Assembly: GCA_037903475.1 (NCBI GenBank)
Contig: JBAJFG010000487.1
Location: 62,001-126,000 of the forward strand
Length of the DNA: 64,000 nucleotides
Direction of reading: 5' to 3'
Origin: Ancylostoma caninum
Taxonomy: Eukaryota; Nematoda; Chromadorea; Rhabditida; Ancylostomatidae
The notes beneath the pieces were generated by a model that was not told the origin of the DNA, did not search any database, and saw only the letters and a program-made list of their open reading frames with translations. Both the position numbers and the translations under genes were made by a program. This document shows, piece by piece, positions 1 to 12,440 of this stretch. Position 1 is the stretch's first letter, and each line of letters begins with the position of its first letter.

Positions 1-203
1 CAAAGAAACACAATAGGCCTGGTAAAAGGAACCTTTTGCTGCTGAAATCCACTTTGTTTTCACCTCGTTGAGGCATGGTATTCAAACCAAACTGGAAAAA
101 GCTCAAACGACACTGTTAACCAAGAGAACAGTTCAGCAAAATATGATTTCTTCTCATGAGACCAACACTACCGCTTAACCACACCAAATAAATTTACTCA
201 TCG

Positions 204-365
204 GTAACGCGGGCGTCATTGCGTTTACCCTGATGCATCCAGGTCCAGATGCCGCATGCATCATTGAAATTATCCAGGGTAAACGCGTGCAGGGGACACA
301 AATTTACCCTTCGTTAACATGGACGTCAACACGTTTACTCTGGAGAATCCCAGCAATGCATCCAC
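204..365. repeat. TTACCC-type inverted repeat element
   Basis: Member of the dispersed family marked by TGCATCATTGAGATTACCC at one end and the reverse complement at the other, with GTAAACGTGTT-like inner arms. This copy is diverged and seems to hold two partial units. Other copies are at 10108-10215, 13480-13955, 24063-24167, 35708-36085 and 39718-39821. No coding sequence; probably a MITE. Confidence 0.6.
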
Positions 366-670
366 GTCCAGGCTGCGCGAGATACGTTCCCCAACAAAGA
401 TCGCGGTTTATCGCACACCGCCATAGCTCTGCGTCTCCGGGCAGTAACAAGTTTCTGTACTGCCTCTACCTACCCTCTCCTTACTTAACTATGCTCAAGA
501 TTGTCGCACTCAGCGCAACGCTGCTGCTGAACGTATCTTATGTACAAGGCACAGCAGTTCAAAAGTTGAAGAATGATTTATCTCAGACTTCTAACTCAGT
601 GATGACCCATCAGACGTTGAGGTGGTGAAAATGGAGTGATAAGAACTTGTTCTGGAGAGCACAATGTTAC

Positions 671-817
671 TATAGTCCGTTTCAAAAACAACAATACTTA
701 AATATTTCTGCCCATGAACTGCATTTCTCGCCTGCCTTTCTGAATACGGCATTATTCCTCTCGTTCTACCCTTCACTAATATCTTCACAACTAGGTTCCC
801 CGGGGAAACACACTATA
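671..817 (-). repeat. Dispersed ~150-bp repeat, copy 1
   Basis: Same sequence family as 26937-27088, 43218-43370 and 54162-54285. Shared blocks include GAAATGCAGAT, AATAGTGCCG and GAAGATATTAGAGAA, read here on the minus strand. The rest of 1-2043 holds no gene I can support. Confidence 0.65.
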
Positions 818-2043
818 CGGAGCCATACTTTCGTCCCTAATTAGAACTACTCCTTCTACTATAGTATTCAGAGAATAACAATTGACCTTATAGTACATGC
901 GCACTCCAATGCAATCAGAGAAGAACCAAACGAGAATTATGATTATAGTGCAGTTACGTTCACTTACATTATCAGAAATGGCCATAAATTGAGCAACCGT
1001 ACATAGAATCCCGTTTAGATACCTGTAACACACCCTTAATTCTAAGCGCGAAAGAGTCCTAGAGGATTGTTAGAAACGCCTCAAACATGAGAAAAACAGC
1101 AAACAGGCGAAAATAGCTTCTACCACAACCCTTATTCCAAACACTTGAACAGCTCTGACCGCCAATGTAGTCACTCCAAAAGCCTAGATATCAACAGCCT
1201 CAGCAAACAACGAACCACTCCCTTTGTGTGGACTATTTCATTTCAAGAGTACAAGTAAACTATCACGAGAAATCTGCTACTGTAGTGAAGGAATGGTTTT
1301 TTTCTTCCTATTGATGAAAAGAAAGGAGAGGAAAATGAAACAAAAGATGAAGTGACTACTAGTGATCATGTACAACTGAGTAAGGAACGACATAAATAGG
1401 AAAAGGTCGGGGTTTTCGTGGCATGATTCAATACTGGAGAAGTAGGTGGCGTGAAAAGTAGACCGAATCCAATTTTATTTGAAACAAATTTGAAACATAG
1501 AGGTTAATCTAGCAACTAGTAGAAGCAAATATTGTTAAATCAACACGCGATCTCCAATATTGCTGCGATTATGCATACGATTTTCTTCCAACCAATAATT
1601 CCTTCAAAATATGATTTGCTTCAAACCTCTAAATGGAACGCCAAAACCATAAAAGTACGAGTTTTTCAGCAATGTCTGAGTGGGCTCCAACATTCTGAAG
1701 CGCCAAAATCACCAGGTGATAACGATTAACCAAACAAACAGCTTGTTTGTTCTGCCGGCAGAGGTTCAGCGAAAGTGAGTTCTCACAACTGAAAGCTCTT
1801 TGAACTGCTACAGCTGGCTGCCTAAAGACTCAGATTTCATTTTCTTTGCAAAATTTTCGCATGCGAAACGAAGCTGCGCTTCTTTCTTGCAGCGATATCG
1901 CTCATTGATCGTGCATAAAGAACGTTCACAGCTGCACGAATCTCAAGCAAATATCTGAGGAAAGTAGAAACCACAGATTCAAGTCAGAAATCAGTAATCG
2001 AAATATAAATGTAGAGAAAGACAACAATTTCTTCAAAACACAC

Positions 2044-2184
2044 CTTTTCATTCGAATTGCTTCTCGAATCCGCATCGTAGGTGCCCGAATCCTCCAGCTT
2101 TAAATCCTCCAAATGATTAGCCGATTGCGTGTCCGAGATATTCTCATAGATCGTCGATGTCGACGACGCAACCGTAGCCATCAT
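2044..2184 (-). CDS. Probable first coding exon of an unidentified gene (rest lies to the left)
   Basis: The exon starts with two adjacent ATG codons and stays open for 47 codons in a Ser/Thr/Asp/Glu-rich composition (start MMATVASSTST, end SNSNEK). It ends exactly in phase 0 at a GTGTG donor. A TTGTTTCAG acceptor lies 51 bases upstream of the ATG (plus-strand 2236-2238), so the 5' UTR is probably trans- or cis-spliced there. Codon use and composition look coding and the peptide looks disordered, with no domain I recognise. I could not place the next exon in 1-2043, so it is either short or beyond the left edge. What is seen is the ORF and splice signals; that this is a gene is inference. Confidence 0.5.
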
Positions 2185-3154
2185 CGTGATCAACTGCTAT
2201 TTTACAACAGCAGAATCATGCTCTACTAGAGCATTCTGAAACAACACCAGAAAAACGTTTATATGGACAAATAACATGCGATCAGTAATCGATAGCATAA
2301 CAAACTGCGCCCGACGGCGCCGGCGTGACCGTGACTCAGTACAGAGATAGCGAGCCGGCTCGCTCTCCTCTCTCGCCACTTTGCTCGAGTTTCGACCACA
2401 TATTTAAAGCAGGAATCAGATGCATAATGAAGTCAAGCAATGGTTAAGTGAATGCTCTTAGCGAAATTCAAGCAACACTGAATCAAAAGGGCGTTCGTCG
2501 GGAGGGTTTTAATGAATAGCGAGCGCTTTTGGGCAGAAAGAAAAAAAAGTCGGGCAAAATCGATGGGTAGAAATGACGAAATATAGATGAACACGAGAGA
2601 GGTGTGTTATAAATGCGCATACATTCATTCGCCGCGAAAAACCATAAAGAACAGGCCAGATTAGTTGTAGTACGGAAGATGAGCGAACATATACTAGCCA
2701 GAATAATCCTATGGTAGGAATAAAAATAGCTCGTAGAAATGATTATGCAAAAGAAGAAAAACTTGGCAGCAGGTGAAAATTGTTTGCAAGGCATACAGCC
2801 AGAAAGGCAAGAAACTTAAAGGCAGGGGGCCACCTCATCCCGTTGTTGGAGTTAAAGACATATCCTAGGCCTTCTGGTCATGTTGATCCCAGTAATGTAC
2901 ATCAGCAGACTCTAAAGTGACAAAAGCCCCATTTTTGAAGCGGTCGAAATGGCTACATTTTTGGAGCCCGGAGGCGGATCGCTCCAAAAATCCGATTGCT
3001 GTGCTGGCTGACTGCCACGGCTTCCGCGGTGGCCAACGAGTCTTGACGTGTTCAATCGATAAGATCAACGGCTTCACAGGTCAACTCGGGTTAGCAATCT
3101 GTTACAGACCCCTTCCAGGAAGACGGGGTTAAAGACTATTTTGAGGCGATTTAC

Positions 3155-3338
3155 CTATACCGCTGGATTCAGCGTATGGAGGAGATGTAGAATCTGCCAT
3201 TATCTCAACCACGAATGTTAGGTGGACCTCTGCCTTTAACTCTAAGCGCATAAATTCAACGCAAACATCACAAACTGAGCTGGAAAAACTATTTACTGCT
3301 TCAGTCCATAGAAGAATTTGAGCATTTGCTAAATATGA
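3155..3338 (-). CDS. Candidate internal exon, unidentified
   Basis: An open stretch of 61 codons lies between a good acceptor (CAATTCCAG) and a good donor (GTAAAT), ending in phase 1. The peptide contains SSVCDVCVEFMRLELK and has the composition of a real protein, but I recognise no family. It does not join in phase to the exon at 2044-2184, whose upstream acceptor would bring an immediate stop. It may be an exon of a gene whose other parts I cannot see, or a chance ORF. Confidence 0.3.
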
Positions 3339-4125
3339 CTGGAATTGCAAAGAAAAAAAAAACGAACCTCTAAAAAATTAAACAAACATTTCTCGAGATA
3401 ATAGAAGACCGCCCGGTAAAAAACCATAAACAACCGGCACACGACATTTTTTTTTCAAACATTACATTACATTTAACTGAAACTCTATAAAAAATTGGTT
3501 TGAAAAAATATCGCAGCTGCAAATGAACAATAGAGAACAAGAGGACTGAATGGAGAGAAAAAAGTCAATATAAAACGTAGGAGACATAATTTTCGCTTGA
3601 TCACTTGCTTACGACAAGAACAAAATAGAACTAAATGAAATACTACCAGCGAGATTGATTCCACAGGAAACGTACTAGTAGAGTGCCCTTAGAAGTAATA
3701 AAAACTGCACAACAAACCAAGATCTAAAAAATAAATCCATTTTTTGCTAGAAAAAAAAGAGATATCGTATTGCTCCAGTATTTCTTCTCAAGTATCAAAT
3801 TCCTCCTCCTTCACTGGTGTTTCGAGTATAATTTGCACCACATCTGTGTAACCTTCAGTGTTGTCACCTCGTGCATCAAAAACAGGTAAGAAAAAAGTAA
3901 AAAAAGGAAAAAAGCTATCGTCTCTTCACAACGTGTCAGTGTGATTGATGATTCCTCCTTGGAGACTAAGGGGCATTATGGGAATTGACTAGTTTCCATG
4001 AGAAGCTCAATACTTCTTAACGATAAGCTGTAGCATAGTATTAGTAAATGATGAATGGAAGTGATCTTTCAATTCTAGTGATTCATCATCATCGGCTTAG
4101 GGCTGAGTTGCGAAGAAAACGCGTG

Positions 4126-4172
4126 GAGAAGAAGAAGAAGAAGAAGAAGAAAGAAAGAAGAGAAAAGAAGAT
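4126..4172. repeat. GAA-rich microsatellite
   Basis: A purine run of repeated GAA units changing to GAAA units. No gene is visible in the surrounding 3339-6093. Confidence 0.85.
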
Positions 4173-5151
4173 GAGGCAGAAAAATAGAAACATCATGAAT
4201 TCAAGCAGAAAGCATCGAATTCTGCTAAGACATAAGCGATATCCGTGGTTTGAAGTTGGGCTAATTAAGCTACTCGTACACGCGCAGAACTTTGCGGGAT
4301 ATCCTATCCACGCAAATGCTTTCCAGAATCCACCTGGAAATCAGTGCATATATACATAGAATCCCAGTGAATAGCAGTCGAAATAGCATGTTTTGAATGC
4401 AATACCCACAAAAATTCCATAGAAACTGACATAATCAACATAATAATGGATAGATTCAGAGCTGATTGCAACGAAACAAGTCGTTTGCAATGCAAAAATT
4501 GACATGTGCGTCGGCGACGGGTCGCCGCCGCAGAGCGGCAGTTGCTGCGGCACAAATCGTGTTATGCAAATGCCCCATAGAACGCCACGTGATATCACGC
4601 GATTCTCGCTGCGATTTCCCAAACACCTTCCCCATCCTTCAGCACGGAAAAATCAATGCTTCGCCCTAAAAGCATAAATAACGCAAGGAACGACCTCAAT
4701 ACGCACTGGAACCCATGGCAACACATGAAAGATGAGAACCTGCCGAACGCGCTTCTTTTTCTCAGAAGTAGAGAAAGAGAAGAGAGAAAATGAGAGTGTA
4801 GTTAGAAAGCAATCAAAATACCTCAATACCACTTAACTGTAAGTTTTCTTCCTTTTCTTCGAAGGCACAATAGGCCCAAAAAACGTGAACGAATCTCTGT
4901 TGTGAAAATAATTCGCGAATGTGCAGTCGAATTCAGTAGAATTTATGCGAGATTTGTGCGTCAGTGCCATGTCAGATAGACGCCTACATTTGCGGAAGAA
5001 TTTTCAAGAATACTGCACAAAGCGACACACGTACAATTAACGAGAATACCGCACTGCCACCATTAAATCGTAGTCGCGAGCCCATTAACGCGTGCGTCTC
5101 GCTCGCGTATGAGCTGCGTCAACGCTTCGACTGAGCATATCCTTCATCACA

Positions 5152-5308
5152 TACAGGGAACTCCAAATGTACGCAGACAAGGGTCGGCACCGCGGCGCGG
5201 CTCTGTTGGGCAGAGACGCAGGCGCTCAGCATGCACGCCCGTGTCTCTTCCCAAGAGAGCCGCGCCGCGGTCCCGACTCTTGTCTGCGTACAATTGGAGC
5301 TTCCTGTA
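5152..5308. mobile_element. Fold-back MITE, TACAGGGAACTCC family, copy 1
   Basis: Long inverted repeat that folds on itself almost end to end. The left end is TACAGGGAACTCCAAA and the right end a diverged match to its complement (TTGGAGCTTCCTGTA). The arms are GC-rich (CCGCGGCGCGGCTCT and complement). The TA ends suggest a Tc1/mariner-type TA target. A second copy is at 56172-56348 inside an intron. Confidence 0.75.
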
Positions 5309-6093
5309 GACGCACGTGCGTCGAACGCACGGATCTTTTATGTTGCGCACTCACAGATTCAATATAAGCAGTGCGATTACACTGCAGTGCGATTGCACTA
5401 CCAAGTCTGCTCCATATCGACTGCATTGAACTCCACAGAAGTTTGAAGTGATGGTGTCAATGGCTGCTCCACAATCGAAAAAAAAACTCAATACAAGCGA
5501 AATTGGAGTAGATATTCGCAAACTTCCCTTCAGTAAGAACGAAAGTAAAAGAGAAAATAGGGCAAAAAAAGCTCGAAAAAGGTTCGAAAAAGGCGTTATC
5601 GTCGAAAGTTAGCCAGTAAAGATATATAACAAAGGAGTCTCAGAGAGTCATATAATGCAAATAAAGAAAAAGTAAGTAACGAAGCTCAGAAAGAGAAAAA
5701 TCTTGAGTTACTTGGAAAAGAAAGCTTAAAACCATGCTGTACCTGGCGAGCATAGGAGAATTTGGCCTAATGCAGTTTAACGCCGAGACTGGAATCTTTG
5801 GAAGCGACTGTAATAAATGAAAAATTCAGCTTCAACTTCAGCCATTACTACTTATTAAAGTACTTACTTAATAACCTGAACATCCAATTATAACTCATTA
5901 CTAAACAGTCACATTTGAAACGTACGATGGAAAAAAAAAACTTATTTTATGTTTCTATTCGTTCCCTCACTGAAGATGCATTGTTATATTTGAACATGTA
6001 TTAGAGCGTATGTAATTAAATAAAATTATAAATAGAAATAAATGGGTAAATTTTAGAAGTTCCAACCTACGCATACAATAGTTCTTGCTAAAG

Positions 6094-6282
6094 CGCAGTA
6101 CTCCTAAGCAGAACCACTATATCTCGTCCCTCAGCTCCATAAACACCAGTCCTATGTTCCGGAAATCCCGACAAATCGATGGAGCTGTGGATGACGCGGA
6201 TTTTCACGATATCCGCAGTAATGAGAATCGCTCAACAGAACGCATTAGCCCGCTCAGAGATGACCGCGTAAAACAGAAATAA
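6094..6282 (+). CDS. Candidate terminal exon, unidentified
   Basis: Open for 62 codons after an AAG acceptor-like site and closed by TAA. The peptide is hydrophilic and charged (contains SSINTSPMFRKSRQ and ends DDRVKQK), with composition and codon use like a real C-terminal tail. No upstream exon could be joined. It could also be the end of a degraded gene. Confidence 0.3.
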   Translation, partial: RSTPKQNHYISSLSSINTSPMFRKSRQIDGAVDDADFHDIRSNENRSTERISPLRDDRVKQK

Positions 6283-7283
6283 ATTACAGAAACTCACCCA
6301 AACCCCGACTAAGGTAAGTTAAAACTACTGATGGATAACCGACCTACTTTAAAATCCCGAAGAAGAACGGGGTTGCGTGGTGATATATTACTTTTCTGTT
6401 TTTACATAGTGACCTATTATCTAGCGCAGTACACATGAAATCTGGTGCAACAGAAAACAAGTTCTTTTGCACAAAACTACAATTGGAACTCTGTTACATT
6501 GGATAGCGATTAAAATAGGACGTATGGCGAATTAGATAACTAAAAATCTTAAAAGGCCAGAAGTAGTTGACGCCCCGGAACAAAAACCAAACCAGAACCC
6601 GAAAAAATTCAACCTTGGAGCATTTATTAGCATTGGAGCAGGTTTTGTCGGATAAGTTCAGAAGAATATCAAAGGCTAACAACGAGCCCAAACGGTGGAA
6701 TTGGAAATAAACCTTAAAATAAGATTTGTCTAATTTCATTATGTTTGAATAGGATGAAATAGTATCTATATAGGAAGATTCACATGAATAAAAATGAATA
6801 ATAAGAACAAGAGAGAGGAATTCGCAAAAATAACAAAAAATTTCAGGAATTTAACTGGACAAAACTAATGAATATGAGCAATAAATTAAACATCAATCTA
6901 ACCCAATATTAAAGCTAGACAGCACAGCTGTAACCACCCATTAGGCGTTATTGACGTCACTAGGGCACATTTTCGCGCCAGGAGCCAAAAAAACTCACTA
7001 TGGGACCCAGTCACATAGCATCTATGCATAGTCTAAGAATAGCGAAAGCCACTGCTAACAGTTGTACAAAAAAAACATCCTGCTGGTTTTACACATGTAT
7101 GGAGTGGAATAAAATTTCAAAAATGCAGAAAAAAAGAAAGTTTGGGCCTTCAAAAGCAATAAAAACCAAAGTGAAGGCTCGCGATACGCTTCAAAGTCAA
7201 GAATAAAAGTGCAAAAGCTACAATTTTTCTATTTATTTCTCCGTGAATATATTGTTGACTATATTGTGTGCTACTTTACTATT

Positions 7284-7412
7284 TCACAAGCTCTTGCAAA
7301 TCTCATGGGTGTAGCTGCATTCATAACCATCACACTGGGCCATTGCAAGGCTGCTGCAGCCCAGAAATGAATCATTCATATCGAACACAGCAATAACAAG
7401 AAACAACGACAT
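7284..7412 (-). CDS. Possible small secreted peptide ORF
   Basis: A 42-codon ORF begins 12 bases after a TTTCTAG acceptor, as a trans-spliced gene would. The N-terminus is hydrophobic (MSLFLVIAVF) and four cysteines follow. Small size and lack of any recognised family make chance quite possible. Confidence 0.17.
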   Translation of the reverse strand: MSLFLVIAVFDMNDSFLGCSSLAMAQCDGYECSYTHEICKSL

Positions 7413-8872
7413 CAATCTTGCCCCTAGAAAGTTATTTCTCTCATGAAGAAAAGAAAAAAAAACTCCAAGTACGGCAGACAATGATAAAGTGGAAGCTATG
7501 AAGCCCAAGAGGAGACAAGCAATAACACCAGGTACCCGATAAAAGCCACTCACTAGCACCTCATCGCTGCATAAAAGCTGCTTTCACAGCGCATATGCGT
7601 AACGCAAACACTACGGACGCACTAATGAGGTCGGATCGATTTCCGTCCAACGTCTGTACGGTCGACAACACGAAATGAACAGCGCTGGCTGCTGTTCTTG
7701 TGTGTGGACGACGCGATCGATTTCGGTCACACATCCGATCGAATCGTTTCGATCAATATCTGGCTGATGCTTGTGATCTAGCGCTTATTAGCTCAATTGA
7801 ATATTACGAGCAATCCAGCATCAGCAATTATTCTACCTAGGGAGAAAGCTTTTCCTGGTTCAGGACACTCCTTCCCGTAAGAGTGTTTACTTATGCCCTA
7901 AGAGCGCATTAAAGGCAGTGTCCAGGCAGGATCTTCTCTATTAGTACCCAAAGCTGATCCAGTACCCGCTCCGCCCCTTCAAGGATTTTGTGAAAACATA
8001 TTAAGTCGTGTACAAAATTGTCAAGACATCTTTTACTGCCTAACAGTCTGGTCCCTCTGCATTCTCTAATACTGTGAACGGCTCTCCCATCAACATGTAT
8101 CAACTTGTTTAACACGTATCCCTAAGTCTGACAACTATTTCAATTGATACTGCGCCAGAATTTCGACCCGGATTTTGGAAATAGCAGGTTATTAGAAAAA
8201 AATACCAATCAACAAGGAACGAAAGGGAGTTTTGAATGTTCCTCTGGATCTTCTACAGCAATAATAAGCTGGTTTGTCCAAAATACGGGAGTTCGATGAG
8301 CCTTAATACCTCTTTTTCATTTTTCACTGTACAACTCGTTCAAACCATAACTTTCAGCCTTCTAAAACACACAAATTTCAAGGTTTCTGTGGGTAAAACC
8401 TATACAGCTGCAATCAGCTCGTCGTGTAGAGCAAGAGTATGGCAGATTTAGAATATCAAAATTTTTGGCTGGACACTGCCTTTAATGACAAGAAATTTAC
8501 GTATACATTTATTTGCCGATCAATATTTTACAATACCCAGCACTTCAATAGATCAATTCATTTCTTTTTCGTCATGGTTCTCGCTGTACATTGTCAGCTA
8601 CACAAGTATCACAACTTTCAGCCTTCTAAAACACAAGTATCACAAGTAGTTCTTGGAAATTATCACGCTAACATGACAAGAAAAACCATAGTATAACAAA
8701 ATTGTATGGAGTCTTCCGTGCTTCTCCACATCTTTGTGTTCCTCCAACAGCACACAGGCTGTTCTTGCACAAAAAACTTGAGCTGGTTACTCCTTTCCTT
8801 CGAAGCGCAGTTCTAGACGAGATTCGCTCGTGGGCACGCTGACATGGGGACATTTGGCTTCAAAATACAAAA

Positions 8873-8916
8873 TATTTATTTATTTATTTATTTATTCACT
8901 TATCTATTTATTTATT
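8873..8916. repeat. TTTA microsatellite
   Basis: About ten TTTA/TTTC/TCTA units in tandem. Confidence 0.9.
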
Positions 8917-10107
8917 ACGCTGACTAAGACTTTATAAAACAATGAAACAACAACGACAACACCTGAACAATCATGTCCAGGATACTTCGGTATTTCAATA
9001 GATGAAAATGGTTGAAACATGGAAGTAACATGATATGCTCCCTTCACTTCAGATACTCTGAATCCAGTCACTGACGCAGGCGAAGATCGTGGGAGAACGA
9101 AAAGGTTGGGTTCTCTGACAAAAGGTGTAAGCGGACGACATGTATTTCGAAAAAAAAAATACCGAAGGATTGATATTAAACAGTTACTAACAAATATTTA
9201 AAAATAATTGTGAAAACGAAAATCAAAAACAAGCAAGTATCGAACTTTTATCCATTATTTTATTTACGGATTTTGAGAAAATAGGCGACCCTTTACAGCT
9301 GTCTGGAAAAAAGCTCATTTGTTCGCGTCAGGGATAGAAATTCAAAGAGAAACAACGTGGATTTCATGCTCCAGCCAAAAACCATTCCATGGTCCCAAGA
9401 GAAAAATCAGAGAAATGATTAATTAAAAAAGACAAAAATCCATCAGTGCATTGCGTACACTCTTATGCTACAGAATTCTCTTGGGAGACGGTAATTCTAC
9501 GATTAGAGGACTTATAGGAGACTCCAGTGGTACGGACCCGCTCGTCGCGCCGGATCGCGTGCGCCTTGGTTCCGTAGTTGTCTGCGCATCCACATATTCC
9601 TTTGGTATCGCTTCACGATAAAATTGTTATGTAGCGCGCCGAATAGGTCTGGATTACTGGAATCTTCTAGAGTTGTATATTCTAGTTCTATTCCTCCGAA
9701 AAGTCAAGCCGGAACGCTATAATCCTCGCGTATTTAGGTGTCTGATTGAGAAGCACGTAAACAACAGCGGTAAAAACTATCCTCAAAAAAGCGTGAACGG
9801 AAAGATGAGTGTTGAGAACGAAAATGGTGGATAACCGTACACTTCATATTAAAAAAGATACGGCCCAAAAGCAAAATATACGAAAAAAGTGAAATTAGTT
9901 TTCCCAAAAATTAAGAATTATTTTTTAAAAAGTTGTGAAAATGTTCCAAACAAGTCTTTTCCCATTCTGCAAAGCTTTTTTTTTAAACTCTTTTGCAGAT
10001 TTTTTTCGCTTTTCCCCGCCTAGAAGGAGAGAAGTGCAGCGGGGGTGCGGGTGTGGGGAGGGGTGGGGGCACTAGCTCGTTTTTATCCCGATAGTTTCAA
10101 GGGCAGG

Positions 10108-10215
10108 CATGCATCATTGAGATTACCCAGGGTAATCGTGTTAGGACCCGTGTTAACGATGGGTAAACTTGGGAGTGTTGACACGCTTACCCTAGGTAAT
10201 CTCAGTGATGCATCC
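10108..10215. mobile_element. TTACCC-type MITE, nearly intact copy
   Basis: It begins TGCATCATTGAGATTACCC and ends with the near-perfect complement GGTAATCTCAGTGATGCA. The inner arms also pair (CGTGTTAGG...GTGTTGACACG). At about 108 bp this is one of the cleanest single units in the window. Confidence 0.75.
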
Positions 10216-11242
10216 CGGCACAAAAAAAGGTCATTGAGATGGCTCAGCGAAATGCACACGTTCCATTTCGTGCCAGTGCGTACAACTCCATGCAGAAATC
10301 CGTCGCAACCAGGACTCAGCAGCATGTCCATTACCAAATCCAGATGTAACCATTCAAGGCACTAAAGGCGCCGCTACTGACGAGAATAATCCAAGCACGG
10401 CCACCCCAGCGTGAACCGCCGCCAATCAAACACGGGGCGTAGACTAACGCCATAAACAAGCGCTTAGCATAACAAAACGACCCTCAAAGCGAACACTCGG
10501 CGTTCGCTCAGAAAGCACTCGTCCATGTAGTGGGGCGCGGAGGCTCAAGACCTGCGGAAAAACCGATGGCGAAGCGATAAATCGCGCTAAAGGATTCCTA
10601 TTTTCTTTGAAGTTTCCCTACCAAAAACTATGCTTTAATGAATGGTGTCAAACAAATGAATAATAGATAAATGAATAAATAAAGGTCAGGGGAAGGTCAG
10701 GTAGGAGGATTTAGATAGATTTCTTCAGAGAGTTTATGAATTCCCGCGAGCAAAAGATGGACGATTTTTCCGCGAAGGAAAAAAAAACAGTAAGAGGAAA
10801 GGCTATGGTTTCATTAGAAGACCTTGCTGCTAACGTCGGTGAATTTAGAAGATCCAGAACCTTCTTCACACAATCGTGGCAGTCTTTTGAGTGTACTAGG
10901 CGATGAGCGGGTCATTCGCATCTGGTTATCCGTTTAGCCGTTATCAGTAGGTTTTAACCCAGCCAGTATCCAGATCGTCATCCGCGTTTTTACCGTTGCA
11001 TAACGGTACGGATTAGGCAAAATGGATACTATCAATAAGCCTATTTTCTCCTAAGAGCCATCGTCTTGTTCAGGTTTTCTGCGCTACTGGTGACGTAATA
11101 ACTCTAAAACTATTATGTACTATGTATATCAGCAATGTAAGGCTATCAGCAATGTTTACTACACAGTATCGCACTGCACAGTTATTAGAAAAGGAACTTT
11201 CCTGTAAGTAAGGTAGATTTTGGGAAACCTTGATCTAATAAT

Positions 11243-11297
11243 AAACTATTTTTTCTTGTTTTGAGAACAGGATTTAAGAATTATTTCTTGTAGTTTT
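11243..11297 (+). pseudogene. trnS2: NUMT copy of mitochondrial tRNA-Ser(UGA)
   Basis: Acceptor halves AAACTA and TAGTTT pair. The anticodon arm CTTGT / ACAGG encloses a seven-base loop TTTGAGA with anticodon TGA. There is no normal D arm, as in nematode mitochondrial tRNA-Ser. Confidence 0.65.
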
Positions 11298-11356
11298 AAA
11301 AGTTAGTTTAAATTTTAGAATTGCTGACTGTTAATCAAATGGTTTACTCCTAAAAT
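11296..11356 (+). pseudogene. trnN: NUMT copy of mitochondrial tRNA-Asn(GUU)
   Basis: Anticodon loop CTGTTAA with GTT at 11330-11332. The acceptor halves are TTTTA and TAAAA. The anticodon stem carries a mismatch, consistent with decay after transfer to the nucleus. Confidence 0.65.
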
Positions 11357-11412
11357 GAAGAATATAGTTTAATTTAAAAATATTAGATTGTAAATCTAAA
11401 GTTATTACTCTT
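11357..11412 (+). pseudogene. trnY: NUMT copy of mitochondrial tRNA-Tyr(GUA)
   Basis: The anticodon arm TTAGA / TCTAA encloses TTGTAAA, with GTA at 11390-11392. The T arm is replaced by a short loop, as in nematode mitochondrial tRNAs. Confidence 0.7.
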
Positions 11413-12242
11413 GATTTTATTGAGGTTTTTAATACAAGAACCCTAGCCGCTATTCGTTATAAGCAACCCATTATGCGGTTTCTTCGATGTTGTCCGCGCC
11501 CCGGAAAACCTCGAATCCTTGGTGTATGCCCCTCAGCAACATCATCCTCTGATTTCATCTCTGCGCCACATCCAGATCTTCCGTGCTTTGACTGGATTTT
11601 GCAAGCGACATGCAACTTCTCCGCTCGTTTGCTGCAAAAGTACAGCTGGTTTCCACAAGATCAAACTTTGCGCTACATACAACGGCGAAAACTCTGCGCC
11701 AAACAAATTCACCAATTGATATTCAATGTAACCTTTCGTAACGGTCGGTGAAAGGTTAAAAACGAACAAATCCGTCAGGGATGATAAATTCAGGATCAAT
11801 CGGGAAGGAAATGACAATGTAGTTTTAGCGTACGATGAAACCAGTGAAATACAAACTTCACGGAATGTCTTATCCAAACGGAAAAATTCACGCACATTTA
11901 TCCATTTTTTGTAGCTTGGTCAAAAGGAAGAAAGCCAGTGAGATCACGACCATTAGCCTAGTCTTTAATGCAGAAGAGTTACTTCTGTAAAATGTATAAC
12001 TTGTAATAATCCGTACGTACGTACCAATTTTTTTTATACACATATTTTTTTGGTACTATAACTTGAGCGTTTTTTTACCGTTTAATCTTCCTTTATAATA
12101 TTTAGATTCTAGGTTCGCATTGAGTACATTCGACCTTGGTAGGGAAACCGTGCAGCACCAAAGGGTTTTATCCATTTTGATCCACGTGCTCATTCCTTTG
12201 CAAACAGCTGAGAATCACCAGAATAAGCTGTCTCATAACTTG

Positions 12243-12440
12243 CTCAACCCGAAGCTTGTTAACAAGTTGCTTTGTTCTTTTCTTGTCGACAAGTTGTCGG
12301 CTCAAAGCTTGTCGACAAGTTGTCGGTCCGAAGCTTGCCGACAAGTTGTTAGACAGTCATTCAGTGGGTTTGCGAGTTGAGGACAGGCTTTCGGCCGGTA
12401 ACTTGCTGACAAGAGAAGGCGAAAACAAGTTGTTAACAAG
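12243..12440. repeat. Tandem and dispersed CTTGTCGACAAG palindromes
   Basis: A 26-base unit containing the palindrome CTTGTCGACAAG is repeated in tandem at about 12281-12346. Looser copies with CTTGTTAACAAG or GCCGACAAG lie on either side. Each unit can form its own hairpin. No gene. Confidence 0.75.

Larger units (their letters stand above)
11205..11443 (+). other. Nuclear insertion of mitochondrial DNA (NUMT): rrnS tail, trnS-trnN-trnY, nad1 start
   Basis: The block is AT-rich and unlike its neighbours. It holds three truncated-style tRNA sequences in a row with anticodons UGA, GUU and GUA, followed by TTGATTTTATTGAGG, which reads as a nad1-like start. The order trnS(UCN)-trnN-trnY-nad1 is the conserved chromadorean nematode mitochondrial order (established knowledge). 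The bases before trnS may be the 3' end of the small rRNA gene. Nuclear-type repeat-rich sequence on both sides argues for an insertion; a chimeric assembly is the alternative. Confidence 0.8.

Noticed and set aside
491..628. ORF with a signal-peptide-like start (MLKIVALSATLLLNVSYVQG) on the plus strand
   Set aside because: It runs next to repeats and ends without a convincing donor or partner exon; chance is likely.
2865..3077. 70-codon minus-strand ORF
   Set aside because: It looks like part of a dispersed nematode repeat rather than a gene; I could not confirm the family, so I list neither.
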